This document shows positions 1-5,377 of a DNA stretch of 5,420 nt, piece by piece. The first letter of the stretch is position 1. Every line of letters begins with the position of its first letter. Under the pieces are notes generated by a model that was given only the letters and a program-made list of their open reading frames with translations, was not told the DNA's origin and made no database searches. Position numbers and translations under genes: made by a program. Origin of the DNA: Candidatus Poribacteria bacterium (GTDB lineage: Bacteria > Poribacteria > WGA-4E > DTYX01); contig DTYX01000986.1 of assembly GCA_012961655.1 (NCBI GenBank), positions 1 through 5,420 of the forward strand. The letters are read 5' to 3'.

Positions 1-34
1 ATATCATAATTTTAGTGTTCTTGTCAAGTCATCA

Positions 35-79
35 TTGACATTATTAAAGCTTGACGCCTACATTAAATTATGTTACAAT
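35..79 (+). promoter_or_regulatory. Tandem sigma70-like promoter matches
   Basis: The better match is TTGACG at 51-56, a 17-base spacer, and TACAAT at 74-79. The TG at 71-72 sits where an extended -10 TGn motif belongs. A second, overlapping match is TTGACA at 35-40, an 18-base spacer, and TACATT at 59-64. The inverted pair TGTCAA (22-27) and TTGACA (35-40), separated by 7 bases, overlaps the upstream -35 box and could be an operator; that part is speculative. Transcription would start near base 86. No gene follows in this orientation, so the product may be a non-coding RNA, a lost gene's leader, or nothing. Confidence 0.5.
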
Positions 80-101
80 TTTACTAAATTGGAGCAACAA
101 A

Positions 102-146
102 AGGTTTACCCTCTATCAATTATGAGGGTTCCGTAACAGTAAACCT
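102..146 (+). repeat. Bulged hairpin in the leader of the predicted transcript
   Basis: AGGTTTAC at 102-109 is the exact reverse complement of GTAAACCT at 139-146. Inside it, CCTC (110-113) can pair with GAGG (124-127), leaving a bulge at 128-138. An alternative 6-bp pairing joins ACCCTC (108-113) with GAGGGT (124-129). The structure starts about 16 bases after the predicted transcription start. It has no following T-run, so it does not look like an intrinsic terminator. I do not recognise it as a known riboswitch. Confidence 0.4.
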
Positions 147-297
147 GAATACATTAGATGAATAAACGCATCGCTTACATACAGTTAGTGATATCAAAAT
201 AATCAGCGGTTATCAATCATCTGAATTACTAATTATCTTGACAATGTTAAATCTCATAAGAATGGCGTCTGATGATTGAATAAGAGCGCAAGCACGC

Positions 298-352
298 GAT
301 TGGAAGGATGGAAGAATGGATGGATTGATTGGCTCCTTCCATCCTTCCAGTC
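298..352. repeat. Long purine/pyrimidine palindrome (17-bp stem)
   Basis: TGGAAGGATGGAAG at 301-314 is the exact reverse complement of CTTCCATCCTTCCA at 336-349. Bases 298-300 extend the pairing to 350-352 with one G-T wobble. The loop of about 21 bases also contains GGATGG-like purine sequence (AATGGATGGATTG). It lies 20 bases past the stop codon of the minus-strand gene, so its RNA hairpin could protect or end that message. No T-run follows on either strand, which argues against a standard intrinsic terminator. It resembles a dispersed intergenic palindrome of the REP/MITE kind. Confidence 0.65.
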
Positions 353-372
353 CAAATTGTCAATTGCAAAAG

Positions 373-1344
373 CTAATATAACATTGCCGAGTTATAATAA
401 AGCCTATATCTCTCAAACGCTTGGCATATAGCCTCAATATTTTCCATTGGCACATCCGGCTCGCATTCGGCGTTCAGCATCAGCCCGCCTTCTTTGGAAC
501 CCAACTTCACTACTGCTTCTCTGACGTGTTCATCTATCTCCTCTGGTGTGCAGAAGGGGAACAACTGCCGGTCGAGGTCGAGATTGACCGCGACTTTTCC
601 CTTGCATTCTTTTACTATGCCATCCAGCGTATTAGCGCGAATCTGTGGATTTATGACAGTAACTCCGCATTCTATAAGGTCGCCGATTATCTCTAAAATA
701 TGTCCGTCAGAATGTAGATACACATGCGCGCCCGCCTCTCTGCAGGCGCCAAAAATCCTTTTGTAACAAGGCTTCAGGTATTTTCTAAAGTGTTCCGGAC
801 TCATCGGCAAGCTGGTCTGATTTCCAAGGTCATCGCCAAAACTGACAATCCTCGGTTTGTTCGCCAGTACCTTTTTCACTTCCGCCAGGTTATAAGTGAG
901 CACCATGTCGATGAGTTTGTGAAGTTCTGGAGGGTCTTCAGCGAAATCTATCATCAAGTTCTCAAATCCGCGCAGGTAATACAGGCGCATATACATAAAG
1001 CCGTGCGGCAATCCGCCCGAGGTCGGAGGCACAAAGGTTTCGAACTTTGACCAGTCCGAAATCGGATGTTCCACCACGAGAGCGTCAAGTCCCCCGCTTA
1101 TGTTCTTCCATACACATCCCCAGTTATCGGTATGCGTTCCTTCTTTGTACGTGCCACCGAAATCGCCGTATCTTCTGTTGGGGTCCTTGCGTTGTTCGCC
1201 AAAGATTAGCGGATGCCTTATTACTAAATCTTCCAGGTCTTCTCTGTACTCGTTCCAGGTCGCCGGCATCAGGCTAACATTGCAGATAATCCATTCTGGA
1301 TAGCGAAATTCAATCGTTCGAAAATAGTTCTCTTCATGAGTCAT
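373..1344 (-). CDS. URO-D superfamily protein (MtaA/CmuA-like, not HemE)
   Basis: This 323-residue cytoplasmic protein belongs to the uroporphyrinogen decarboxylase / corrinoid methyltransferase superfamily, a TIM-barrel fold. Supporting features are GDD at 170-172, the segment SPEHFRKYLKPCYKRIF from about 182, GAHVYLHSDG at 205-214, NPQ at 232-234, and a C-terminal EC at 293-294. It lacks the N-terminal PVWxMRQAGRY-type motif of true HemE, so a haem role is unlikely. Family methyltransferases bind zinc through an HxC motif plus a late Cys. Here H211 and C294 remain, but the middle Cys is D213, as I recall in some environmental relatives. The substrate is unknown; methyl transfer or demethylation of a small compound is a guess. 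The start is supported by AGGAGG (1353-1358, minus strand) 8 bases upstream. It is divergent from the dehydratase gene. The stop is TAG. Confidence 0.88.
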   Translation of the reverse strand: MTHEENYFRTIEFRYPEWIICNVSLMPATWNEYREDLEDLVIRHPLIFGEQRKDPNRRYGDFGGTYKEGTHTDNWGCVWKNISGGLDALVVEHPISDWSKFETFVPPTSGGLPHGFMYMRLYYLRGFENLMIDFAEDPPELHKLIDMVLTYNLAEVKKVLANKPRIVSFGDDLGNQTSLPMSPEHFRKYLKPCYKRIFGACREAGAHVYLHSDGHILEIIGDLIECGVTVINPQIRANTLDGIVKECKGKVAVNLDLDRQLFPFCTPEEIDEHVREAVVKLGSKEGGLMLNAECEPDVPMENIEAICQAFERYRLYYNSAMLY

Positions 1345-1379
1345 TATCGGTTCCTCCTAATCTATTATTTACGCTTGTC

Positions 1380-1415
1380 AGAAACCCAGTTTTTGTTCGG
1401 AAAAACTGGGTTTCT
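1380..1415. repeat. Perfect 15-bp-arm intergenic palindrome
   Basis: AGAAACCCAGTTTTT (1380-1394) and AAAAACTGGGTTTCT (1401-1415) are exact reverse complements around a 6-base loop, GTTCGG. The element lies between two divergent gene starts, about 35 bases upstream of the minus-strand start codon, so it cannot be an ordinary end-of-gene terminator for either neighbour. Its right end touches the -10 box of the proposed minus-strand promoter, so most of it would be transcribed into that gene's 5' leader. AGAAACC(C/G)...-type palindromes are known as dispersed repeats in several bacterial phyla. This copy could be such an element, a leader attenuator or an operator. Confidence 0.8.
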
Positions 1416-1443
1416 ATGTATCACATAAATTTTGTTTTGGCAA
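1415..1443 (-). promoter_or_regulatory. Promoter for the URO-D-like gene
   Basis: On the minus strand, TTGCCA (plus 1438-1443), a 17-base spacer (1421-1437) and TACATA (plus 1415-1420) form a good sigma70-like match. TGA directly before the -10 box supplies an extended -10 motif. Transcription would begin near 1408, inside the palindrome, giving a leader of about 65 bases before the ATG at 1344. Confidence 0.5.
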
Positions 1444-1445
1444 GT

Positions 1446-1451
1446 TATAAT
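1446..1451 (+). promoter_or_regulatory. -10 box for the dehydratase gene
   Basis: A perfect TATAAT lies 50 bases upstream of the ATG at 1501 on the plus strand. The sequence 16-18 bases further upstream (around 1422-1428, ACATAA) is a poor -35 match, so activation by a regulator is plausible. The box lies only 2 bases from the -35 of the opposing promoter, so the two directions may compete for polymerase. Confidence 0.4.
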
Positions 1452-1500
1452 TTGACTAAGGTCCGTGGTATCTATTACTGGAAAAAAACGGAGGTAATTC

Positions 1501-2625
1501 ATGAAAATCAGTGCTGTAAAACCGTATCCACTTTCTGGTGGTATGTTTGTCAAAATTGAGACTGATAAGGGCATCTATGGTATCGGCGAGGCAGGCATTA
1601 GAGGACATTCTATGGCTATTACTGCTATGGTAAATCATCTGGCTCCGATGCTCGTAGATGAAGACCCGATGCGGACAGAACATCTATGGCAGAAGATGTT
1701 CCGCGGTGGATTTTTCCCTGGGGGAAAAGTCCTCTGTTCTGCTATCAGCGCGATTGATATTGCCTTGTGGGATATTAAAGCTAAGGCATTTAATGTGCCG
1801 CTTTATCAGTTGTTCGGCGGTCAGGTGCGCGAAAAGGCGGTATGCTATCCGCATATCGGCGGCGGAAGCGTAGAACAACTTGTCGAAAGCGCGCAACAAA
1901 AAGTCGCGGACGGCTGGAAATTTGTCCGTTTCAGCGTGCCTTCAGAGGGCGATATCCTAGAGCCATCAAAGGCTGTTCGCACGACGATTAAGCAGTTTGA
2001 GGCTCTCCGAGACGCCCTCGGCGATGACATCGAAATCTGTCTTGATATTCATACGCGGCTTGACCCAATGGACTCGGTGACGCTGTGCCGTGCTTTAGAA
2101 CCGTATCGGCCGTATTTCCTCGAAGACCCACTGCGGTCGGAGAATCCCGATTCTTTCCGTCAGTTTCGTCAACACGTCGCCGCGCCTTTAGCTATTGGTG
2201 AACAGTTCGCCAGCAAATGGGAATTTCGCCAGCTTATCGAAGAAGAACTGATGAACTACGCCCGCATCGACCTCTGCATCGTGGGAGGTATTACGGAGGC
2301 GTTAAAAATTGCCGGCTGGTGTGAAACACATTACATTAACCTGGCGCCTCACAATCCGCTGGGGCCTGTCAGCACCGCAGCCTGTCTGCATCTCGACATT
2401 GCCTCGAGCAACTTCGGCGTCCAGGAACTCCCGCGTATCCCCGGCACGACGATGACTGATGTGTTTCCCGTGCAAGTCGAATGGGAGGACGGTTATCTGT
2501 CGCTGCCCCAACGTCCCGGACTTGGCGTTGAATTCGACGAAGAAGCCGCTGAAAAATATCCTTTCCAAGAATCAGGCGAAGCTCGACTCCTTTGGCGCTT
2601 GGATGGGTCATTGACTAATTGGTGA
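1501..2625 (+). CDS. Enolase-superfamily dehydratase, D-galactonate dehydratase-like
   Basis: This 374-residue protein has the mandelate racemase/muconate lactonizing enzyme architecture: an N-terminal capping domain (about 1-115) and a TIM barrel (about 125-350). Superfamily enzymes abstract the proton next to a carboxylate with Mg2+. The three metal ligands are apparent as D182, E208 and E234. H184 (DIH) and H284 (NLAPHNPLGP) match the catalytic histidines recalled for E. coli DgoD (H185, H285), and E309 also fits. VKIETDKG, SAIDIALWDIK and the C-terminal GLGVEFDE/LW segment also resemble DgoD, whose length is similar (about 382). DgoD converts D-galactonate to 2-keto-3-deoxygalactonate. 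Related enzymes use other acid sugars, so the substrate is unproven; R143 replaces the Lys of DgoD in FKLNG. The start is supported by GGAGGT at 1490-1495. The CLC gene follows after 69 bp with no clear terminator. Confidence 0.92.
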   Translation: MKISAVKPYPLSGGMFVKIETDKGIYGIGEAGIRGHSMAITAMVNHLAPMLVDEDPMRTEHLWQKMFRGGFFPGGKVLCSAISAIDIALWDIKAKAFNVPLYQLFGGQVREKAVCYPHIGGGSVEQLVESAQQKVADGWKFVRFSVPSEGDILEPSKAVRTTIKQFEALRDALGDDIEICLDIHTRLDPMDSVTLCRALEPYRPYFLEDPLRSENPDSFRQFRQHVAAPLAIGEQFASKWEFRQLIEEELMNYARIDLCIVGGITEALKIAGWCETHYINLAPHNPLGPVSTAACLHLDIASSNFGVQELPRIPGTTMTDVFPVQVEWEDGYLSLPQRPGLGVEFDEEAAEKYPFQESGEARLLWRLDGSLTNW

Positions 2626-2678
2626 AACGCTTTCTCGCTTTTTACCGCCAAAGCTTGATAATTGAAAAACTCGTGTTT

Positions 2679-2687
2679 AAGGAGGAG
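2679..2687 (+). promoter_or_regulatory. Shine-Dalgarno site fixing the CLC start
   Basis: AAGGAGGAG lies 7 bases before the ATG at 2695, a near-ideal site. The frame stays open upstream to a TTG at 2662, but that codon has no comparable site and would place the Shine-Dalgarno sequence inside the coding region. The ATG at 2695 is therefore chosen. Confidence 0.85.
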
Positions 2688-2694
2688 TGAAATA

Positions 2695-4500
2695 ATGGCG
2701 CAGACAAAAGCATCGAGAATTATAAATGCTGCCACGCGCTTTCAATTGAAGGCGACTAAGTTGCTTCTTTCACTGCGATTAGGGGAAGATTCCTTTCTTT
2801 ATATCTTGGCTGGACTTATCGGTGTTGGTGGGGGTTTTGGCGCCGTATTGTTTCGGTGGCTTATCGGAATGGGACATTTTCTATTCTTGGGACAAGGGCA
2901 GATATTGCTAAGCACTCACTCAAACTTTCCCTGGCTTCTGCCGATTTTGCCAGCATTGGGAGGGCTTTGCGTCGGCATGTTGACATATCTCTTCGCTAAA
3001 GAAGCGAAAGGGCATGGCGTCCCAGAAGTGATGGCCGCCGTCGTCGAAGAAGGTGGTGTAATCAGGGCCAGGGTGGTTATCATCAAAGCCTTAGCGTCCG
3101 CCATTTGTATCGGTTCTGGCGGCTCGGTGGGTCGTGAAGGTCCAATTGTGCAAATCGGTTCGGCTTTTGGCTCCAGTACTGGGCAATTTTTTCGTATATC
3201 AAGACAAAGATTGCGTATTTTAGTGAGTTGTGGCGCGGCAGCGGGCATCTCCGCCACGTTTAACGCGCCTATCGCCGGTCTGCTGTTTGCGTTGGAAGTC
3301 ATCTTAGGCGAGTTTGCCATTCACATATTCACCCCAATTATTATCTCTTCTGTGCTCGCTACAGTGGTGGCCCGAATATTCTTAGGCAATATATTTGCCT
3401 TTTCTGTGCCAGCATATCAGTTAGTCCATCCGATTGAATTGGGAAATTACATTGTCTTAGGTTTAATTTTAGGCGTTATGGCGGTTGTATTCACCAAAAC
3501 GTTATACAAAGCGGAAGACCTTTTCGATGAAATACCGATTCCCGAATATCTAAAACCCGTCATCGGTGGGCTGATTATAGGGGCGATGGGTATATTCGCA
3601 CCGCACAGCCCAAATAACGACCCGGCGTTCTTCGGCGTCGGATATGAGGCAATCACAGATGCTTTGGTCAATAATCTACCGTTGCTTATGCTAAGCGTCT
3701 ATTTTGTAGCGAAGCTCGTTGCCACGTCGTTGACGCTCGGCTCAGGAGGCTCGGGCGGAATTTTTGCGCCTTCGCTCTTTATGGGCGCTATGATGGGCGG
3801 AGTATTTGGATATGGAGTGCATGCTCTCTTTCCCAATCTGACAGCTTCATCTGGAGCTTATGCTTTGGTTGGTATGGCAGCCATGGTGGGAGGGACCACT
3901 CACGCTCCTCTGACGGCAATGCTCATTATATTTGAAATGACAAATGATTATGCCATCATTCTGCCGTTGATGCTTGCTACTGGCATTAGTACCATTGTGG
4001 CAAACTTGATAGAAAGGGAATCCATCTATACGTTAAAGCTTTCCAGACGCGGCCTTAGGATTCGTCGCGAGACAGATATATCAATCTTAGAACGGATTCA
4101 GGTTCGAGAGGCGCTTGCGGAGAGATACGATGCTGTCTCCGTAGATACTCCAATGCGTGACATCGTTGAGTTATTTAAAAATAGCCAATTCCATGATATT
4201 CCCGTTCTCGACGACGAAGGGGGATTTGTCGGCATGATTCACTTTCGAGATATTCGCCCCATAATGCTCAACCCCAACATCTACTCGTTAATTATTGCAA
4301 ATGACCTTTTAAGGTATGATGATGTAACGATAACCCCCTCTGACACTCTCGCGGACGCGCTGATGAAATTTAGCATAGGCGATGTCAGCGAACTTCCCGT
4401 GGTGGATGAAGCTGACTCACGCAAAATTGTCGGTGTCCTCAGCCGCGCGAGTTTGATGCATCGCTATCAGCAAGAACTTCTGGAACATAGGAAAAAATAA
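2695..4500 (+). CDS. CLC chloride channel/transporter with C-terminal CBS pair
   Basis: This 601-residue inner-membrane protein moves chloride or another anion as a channel or H+-coupled exchanger. Residues about 33-440 are the hydrophobic CLC core. Selectivity segments fall at almost the same numbers as in E. coli ClcA: GHGVP 106-110, GSGGSVGREGP 140-150 with gating E148, GIFAPS 355-360, and Y445. Two CBS domains follow, about 470-524 and 535-595, which in relatives bind adenine nucleotides and regulate gating; ClcA itself lacks them. Two substitutions stand out. The filter Ser107 of ClcA is His107, and the inner proton glutamate (E203) aligns with V202, after E201. Both seem common to the CBS-bearing bacterial branch, so channel versus exchanger cannot be decided here. 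It follows the dehydratase by 69 bp and may be co-transcribed. No intrinsic terminator is visible after the TAA. Confidence 0.95.
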   Translation: MAQTKASRIINAATRFQLKATKLLLSLRLGEDSFLYILAGLIGVGGGFGAVLFRWLIGMGHFLFLGQGQILLSTHSNFPWLLPILPALGGLCVGMLTYLFAKEAKGHGVPEVMAAVVEEGGVIRARVVIIKALASAICIGSGGSVGREGPIVQIGSAFGSSTGQFFRISRQRLRILVSCGAAAGISATFNAPIAGLLFALEVILGEFAIHIFTPIIISSVLATVVARIFLGNIFAFSVPAYQLVHPIELGNYIVLGLILGVMAVVFTKTLYKAEDLFDEIPIPEYLKPVIGGLIIGAMGIFAPHSPNNDPAFFGVGYEAITDALVNNLPLLMLSVYFVAKLVATSLTLGSGGSGGIFAPSLFMGAMMGGVFGYGVHALFPNLTASSGAYALVGMAAMVGGTTHAPLTAMLIIFEMTNDYAIILPLMLATGISTIVANLIERESIYTLKLSRRGLRIRRETDISILERIQVREALAERYDAVSVDTPMRDIVELFKNSQFHDIPVLDDEGGFVGMIHFRDIRPIMLNPNIYSLIIANDLLRYDDVTITPSDTLADALMKFSIGDVSELPVVDEADSRKIVGVLSRASLMHRYQQELLEHRKK

Positions 4501-4718
4501 TTCGCTCGCGGAATCCGCTTCCACAGTAGGCGCAGCTAATGGCGGTTCGTTTGTCCAGGCAGCCCCCACAAATGGAACGACCCTGCTCTCCCTCATATTG
4601 ACGTGGAAAGCTTCTTCAGGTCAATAATGGTAACCTCGTGGCTGCGGTGGTTAGTCACCAAAGCAGCCATGGTCGCCTCGTCAATAGCTAATACCAATTC
4701 TCCATAAAGGTAAAACAT
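4439..4718 (-). pseudogene. Frameshifted small zinc-ribbon protein gene
   Basis: Minus-strand translation from the ATG at 4716-4718 runs 41 codons to a TGA at 4593-4595, ending in ...TIIDLKKLSTSI. One base over, the frame continues past that stop and carries CGGC, eight residues, then CAYCGSGF, a CxxC-x8-CxxC zinc-ribbon pattern. Dropping one A from the AAA at 4607-4609 (plus strand) joins the two frames as DLKKLPRQYEGEQG. The repaired frame is 92 residues, with cysteines at 50, 53, 62 and 65. The last stretch, to a TGA at 4439-4441, overlaps the CLC 3' end antisense, so the original stop was perhaps nearer 4500. The first residues overlap the repeat at 4685-4886, so the 5' end may be replaced. 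It has the same orientation as the MazG-like gene. Family and role are not recognised. A sequencing indel is an alternative to genuine decay. Confidence 0.5.
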
Positions 4719-4886
4719 AAAACTCTCACAGGGCATTTGGGAAAGGCCTGCCGCTTCACTTCGTTCGAGCGCAGGCTTCGAGCAAAGCGAAATGCCCGCC
4801 TTAGCCCTTTCCTTCCTTTATGCGCGTTCAATTTCAGGAATAAGCTAACTTTATGCTTTGTTGTCAAGGAGAAACGGTATAAGCAA
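4685..4886. mobile_element. MITE-like element with imperfect inverted ends
   Basis: The reverse complement of 4685-4721 matches 4850-4886 at 26 of 37 positions without gaps, including shared TTTATG, GGAGAA and GGTAT blocks. Between the ends lie further palindromic arms, described separately. The element is about 200 bp and encodes no transposase, as expected of a miniature inverted-repeat element moved in trans. No target-site duplication was seen at the edges, so the true boundaries are uncertain. It overlaps the start of the broken zinc-ribbon frame and may have truncated it. Confidence 0.4.
4731..4812. repeat. Interlocking inverted repeats
   Basis: GGGCATTT (4731-4738) pairs exactly with AAATGCCC (4790-4797). 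GGAAAGG (4740-4746) pairs with CCTTTCC (4806-4812). GCCTGC (4746-4751) pairs with GCAGGC (4771-4776). TTCGAGC occurs twice as a direct repeat (4764-4770 and 4777-4783). The arms overlap in ways that permit alternative folds. Together they form the GC-rich core of the element around them. Confidence 0.6.
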
Positions 4887-4892
4887 GCCGGT

Positions 4893-4921
4893 TTGACGTC
4901 AGCCGTGATAGTGTCTACAAC
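4893..4921 (+). promoter_or_regulatory. Promoter-like sequence facing the MazG-like gene antisense
   Basis: TTGACG (4893-4898), a 17-base spacer and TACAAC (4916-4921) give a moderate sigma70 match. It would transcribe rightward through the hairpin at 4927-4960 and then antisense to the MazG-like gene. No plus-strand gene follows, so this may be chance. Confidence 0.25.
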
Positions 4922-4926
4922 TGACA

Positions 4927-4960
4927 TGGTATCTAGTGTAGCCACTCTGCTACACCACCA
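4927..4960. repeat. Hairpin between the repeat element and the MazG-like gene
   Basis: GTGTAGC (4936-4942) pairs exactly with GCTACAC (4949-4955) around a 6-base loop. An outer TGGT (4927-4930) can pair with ACCA (4957-4960) across an asymmetric internal loop. It lies about 35 bases past the stop of the MazG-like gene and could mark that transcript's 3' end. The minus-strand sequence after it has no T-run, so a standard intrinsic terminator is not supported. Confidence 0.5.
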
Positions 4961-4990
4961 TTTCATCAATAATATATGAGGAATTTATGT

Positions 4991-5377
4991 TCAGGGATTT
5001 TTTTCTTTGAAGGAGAGCTGGGTATATTTCTTATTTGACCCCCTGGAAAGATGGATAGGATATTTCTTTGCTGTAATCTTCAAATTTTTCTTGAATATGT
5101 CGGCTAAATCCACCCCGACGGCGTCGCTCAATAGGAGCAAAAAATACAGAGCGTCAGCTAATTCATAACCTATTTCCAACTTTTTCTGATCATCCTTGAG
5201 TTCATCCGCAATCTCAACATCGCTTTTGAATCGAAGATGCTCCAAAATTTCACTGACTTCTATCGCCATCGCCACAGTCAGGTCTTTTGGGGTGTGAAAT
5301 TGTTTCCAATCCCTGTCATCTCTGAATTTCAAACACAGGTCCAATAATTCTTGGATTGTCGTATCTTGATTGCTCAT
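4991..5377 (-). CDS. MazG-like nucleotide pyrophosphohydrolase
   Basis: This 128-residue cytoplasmic all-alpha protein fits the short, single-domain MazG-like / RS21-C6 (dCTPase-type) NTP pyrophosphatases, which split (d)NTPs to the monophosphate and pyrophosphate and clean up the nucleotide pool. Diagnostic pieces are RDWKQFHTPKDL (about 21-33), the metal-binding ExxE at E40/E43 and ExxD at E72/D75, then VGVDLADIFKKNL and the C-terminal KKYPIHLSRGSNKKY (104-118), where family members often have KYPV...RG..KKYT. The length is normal for the group and the gene looks intact. The preferred nucleotide cannot be read from sequence. The ribosome binding site is weak (AAGG and AAGAG upstream of the ATG at 5377), but the start lies at the expected position before the first helix. 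The upstream 43 bases to the window edge show no clear promoter. Confidence 0.92.
   Translation of the reverse strand: MSNQDTTIQELLDLCLKFRDDRDWKQFHTPKDLTVAMAIEVSEILEHLRFKSDVEIADELKDDQKKLEIGYELADALYFLLLLSDAVGVDLADIFKKNLKITAKKYPIHLSRGSNKKYTQLSFKEKNP

Larger units (their letters stand above)
1..372. other. Intergenic region with promoter matches and palindromes, no protein gene
   Basis: No reading frame here looks protein-coding. The only ATG-started plus-strand frames after the promoter matches are very short, for example a 4-codon frame at 122 and a 14-residue frame at 158, and neither has a convincing ribosome binding site. The stretch holds tandem -35/-10 matches (35-79), a bulged hairpin (102-146), a small inverted pair CAATCATC/GATGATTG (214-221 and 271-278), and a strong palindrome (298-352). 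The transcript predicted from the promoters would run toward the 3' end of the minus-strand gene that stops at 373. Confidence 0.7.
4501..4990. other. Convergent intergenic region without an intact gene
   Basis: This stretch separates the ends of the CLC gene (plus) and the MazG-like gene (minus). It contains the broken zinc-ribbon frame, an element with imperfect inverted ends, a hairpin at 4927-4960 and a promoter-like sequence. A 93-codon minus-strand frame at 4688-4969 runs through the palindromic repeats, has no recognisable domain and is rich in basic residues; I do not regard it as a gene. A short GCGG/CCGC pair (4508-4518) just after the CLC stop has no T-run and is not a terminator. 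Confidence 0.65.

Noticed and set aside
158..202. 14-residue plus-strand frame after the left promoter
   Set aside because: No convincing ribosome binding site and no recognisable peptide.
238..260. Perfect TTGACA -35 box at 238-243
   Set aside because: No -10 box at suitable spacing; the only AT-rich candidate (CATAAG) is 11 bases away.
373..1344. HemE, haem-pathway uroporphyrinogen decarboxylase
   Set aside because: The HemE N-terminal substrate-binding motif is missing and the HSDG/EC pattern fits the methyltransferase-like branch.
2662..2694. Upstream TTG start extending the CLC protein by 11 residues
   Set aside because: The strong AAGGAGGAG site lies inside this extension and points to the ATG at 2695.
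4501..4520. Terminator for the CLC gene
   Set aside because: Only a 4-bp GCGG/CCGC stem with no T-run.
4593..4625. Programmed +1 frameshift in the zinc-ribbon frame
   Set aside because: CTT T resembles the prfB slip site, but no stop codon or evident stimulatory element follows directly. An accidental indel is simpler.
4827..4867. Minus-strand promoter with TTGACA at plus 4862-4867 driving the zinc-ribbon frame
   Set aside because: The -10 at the right spacing (CTTATT) matches only three of six positions.
4688..4969. 93-codon minus-strand frame between the CLC and MazG-like genes
   Set aside because: It runs through interlocking palindromes, shows no domain, and conflicts with the zinc-ribbon frame. 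Its length is explained by low stop density in the GC-rich core.
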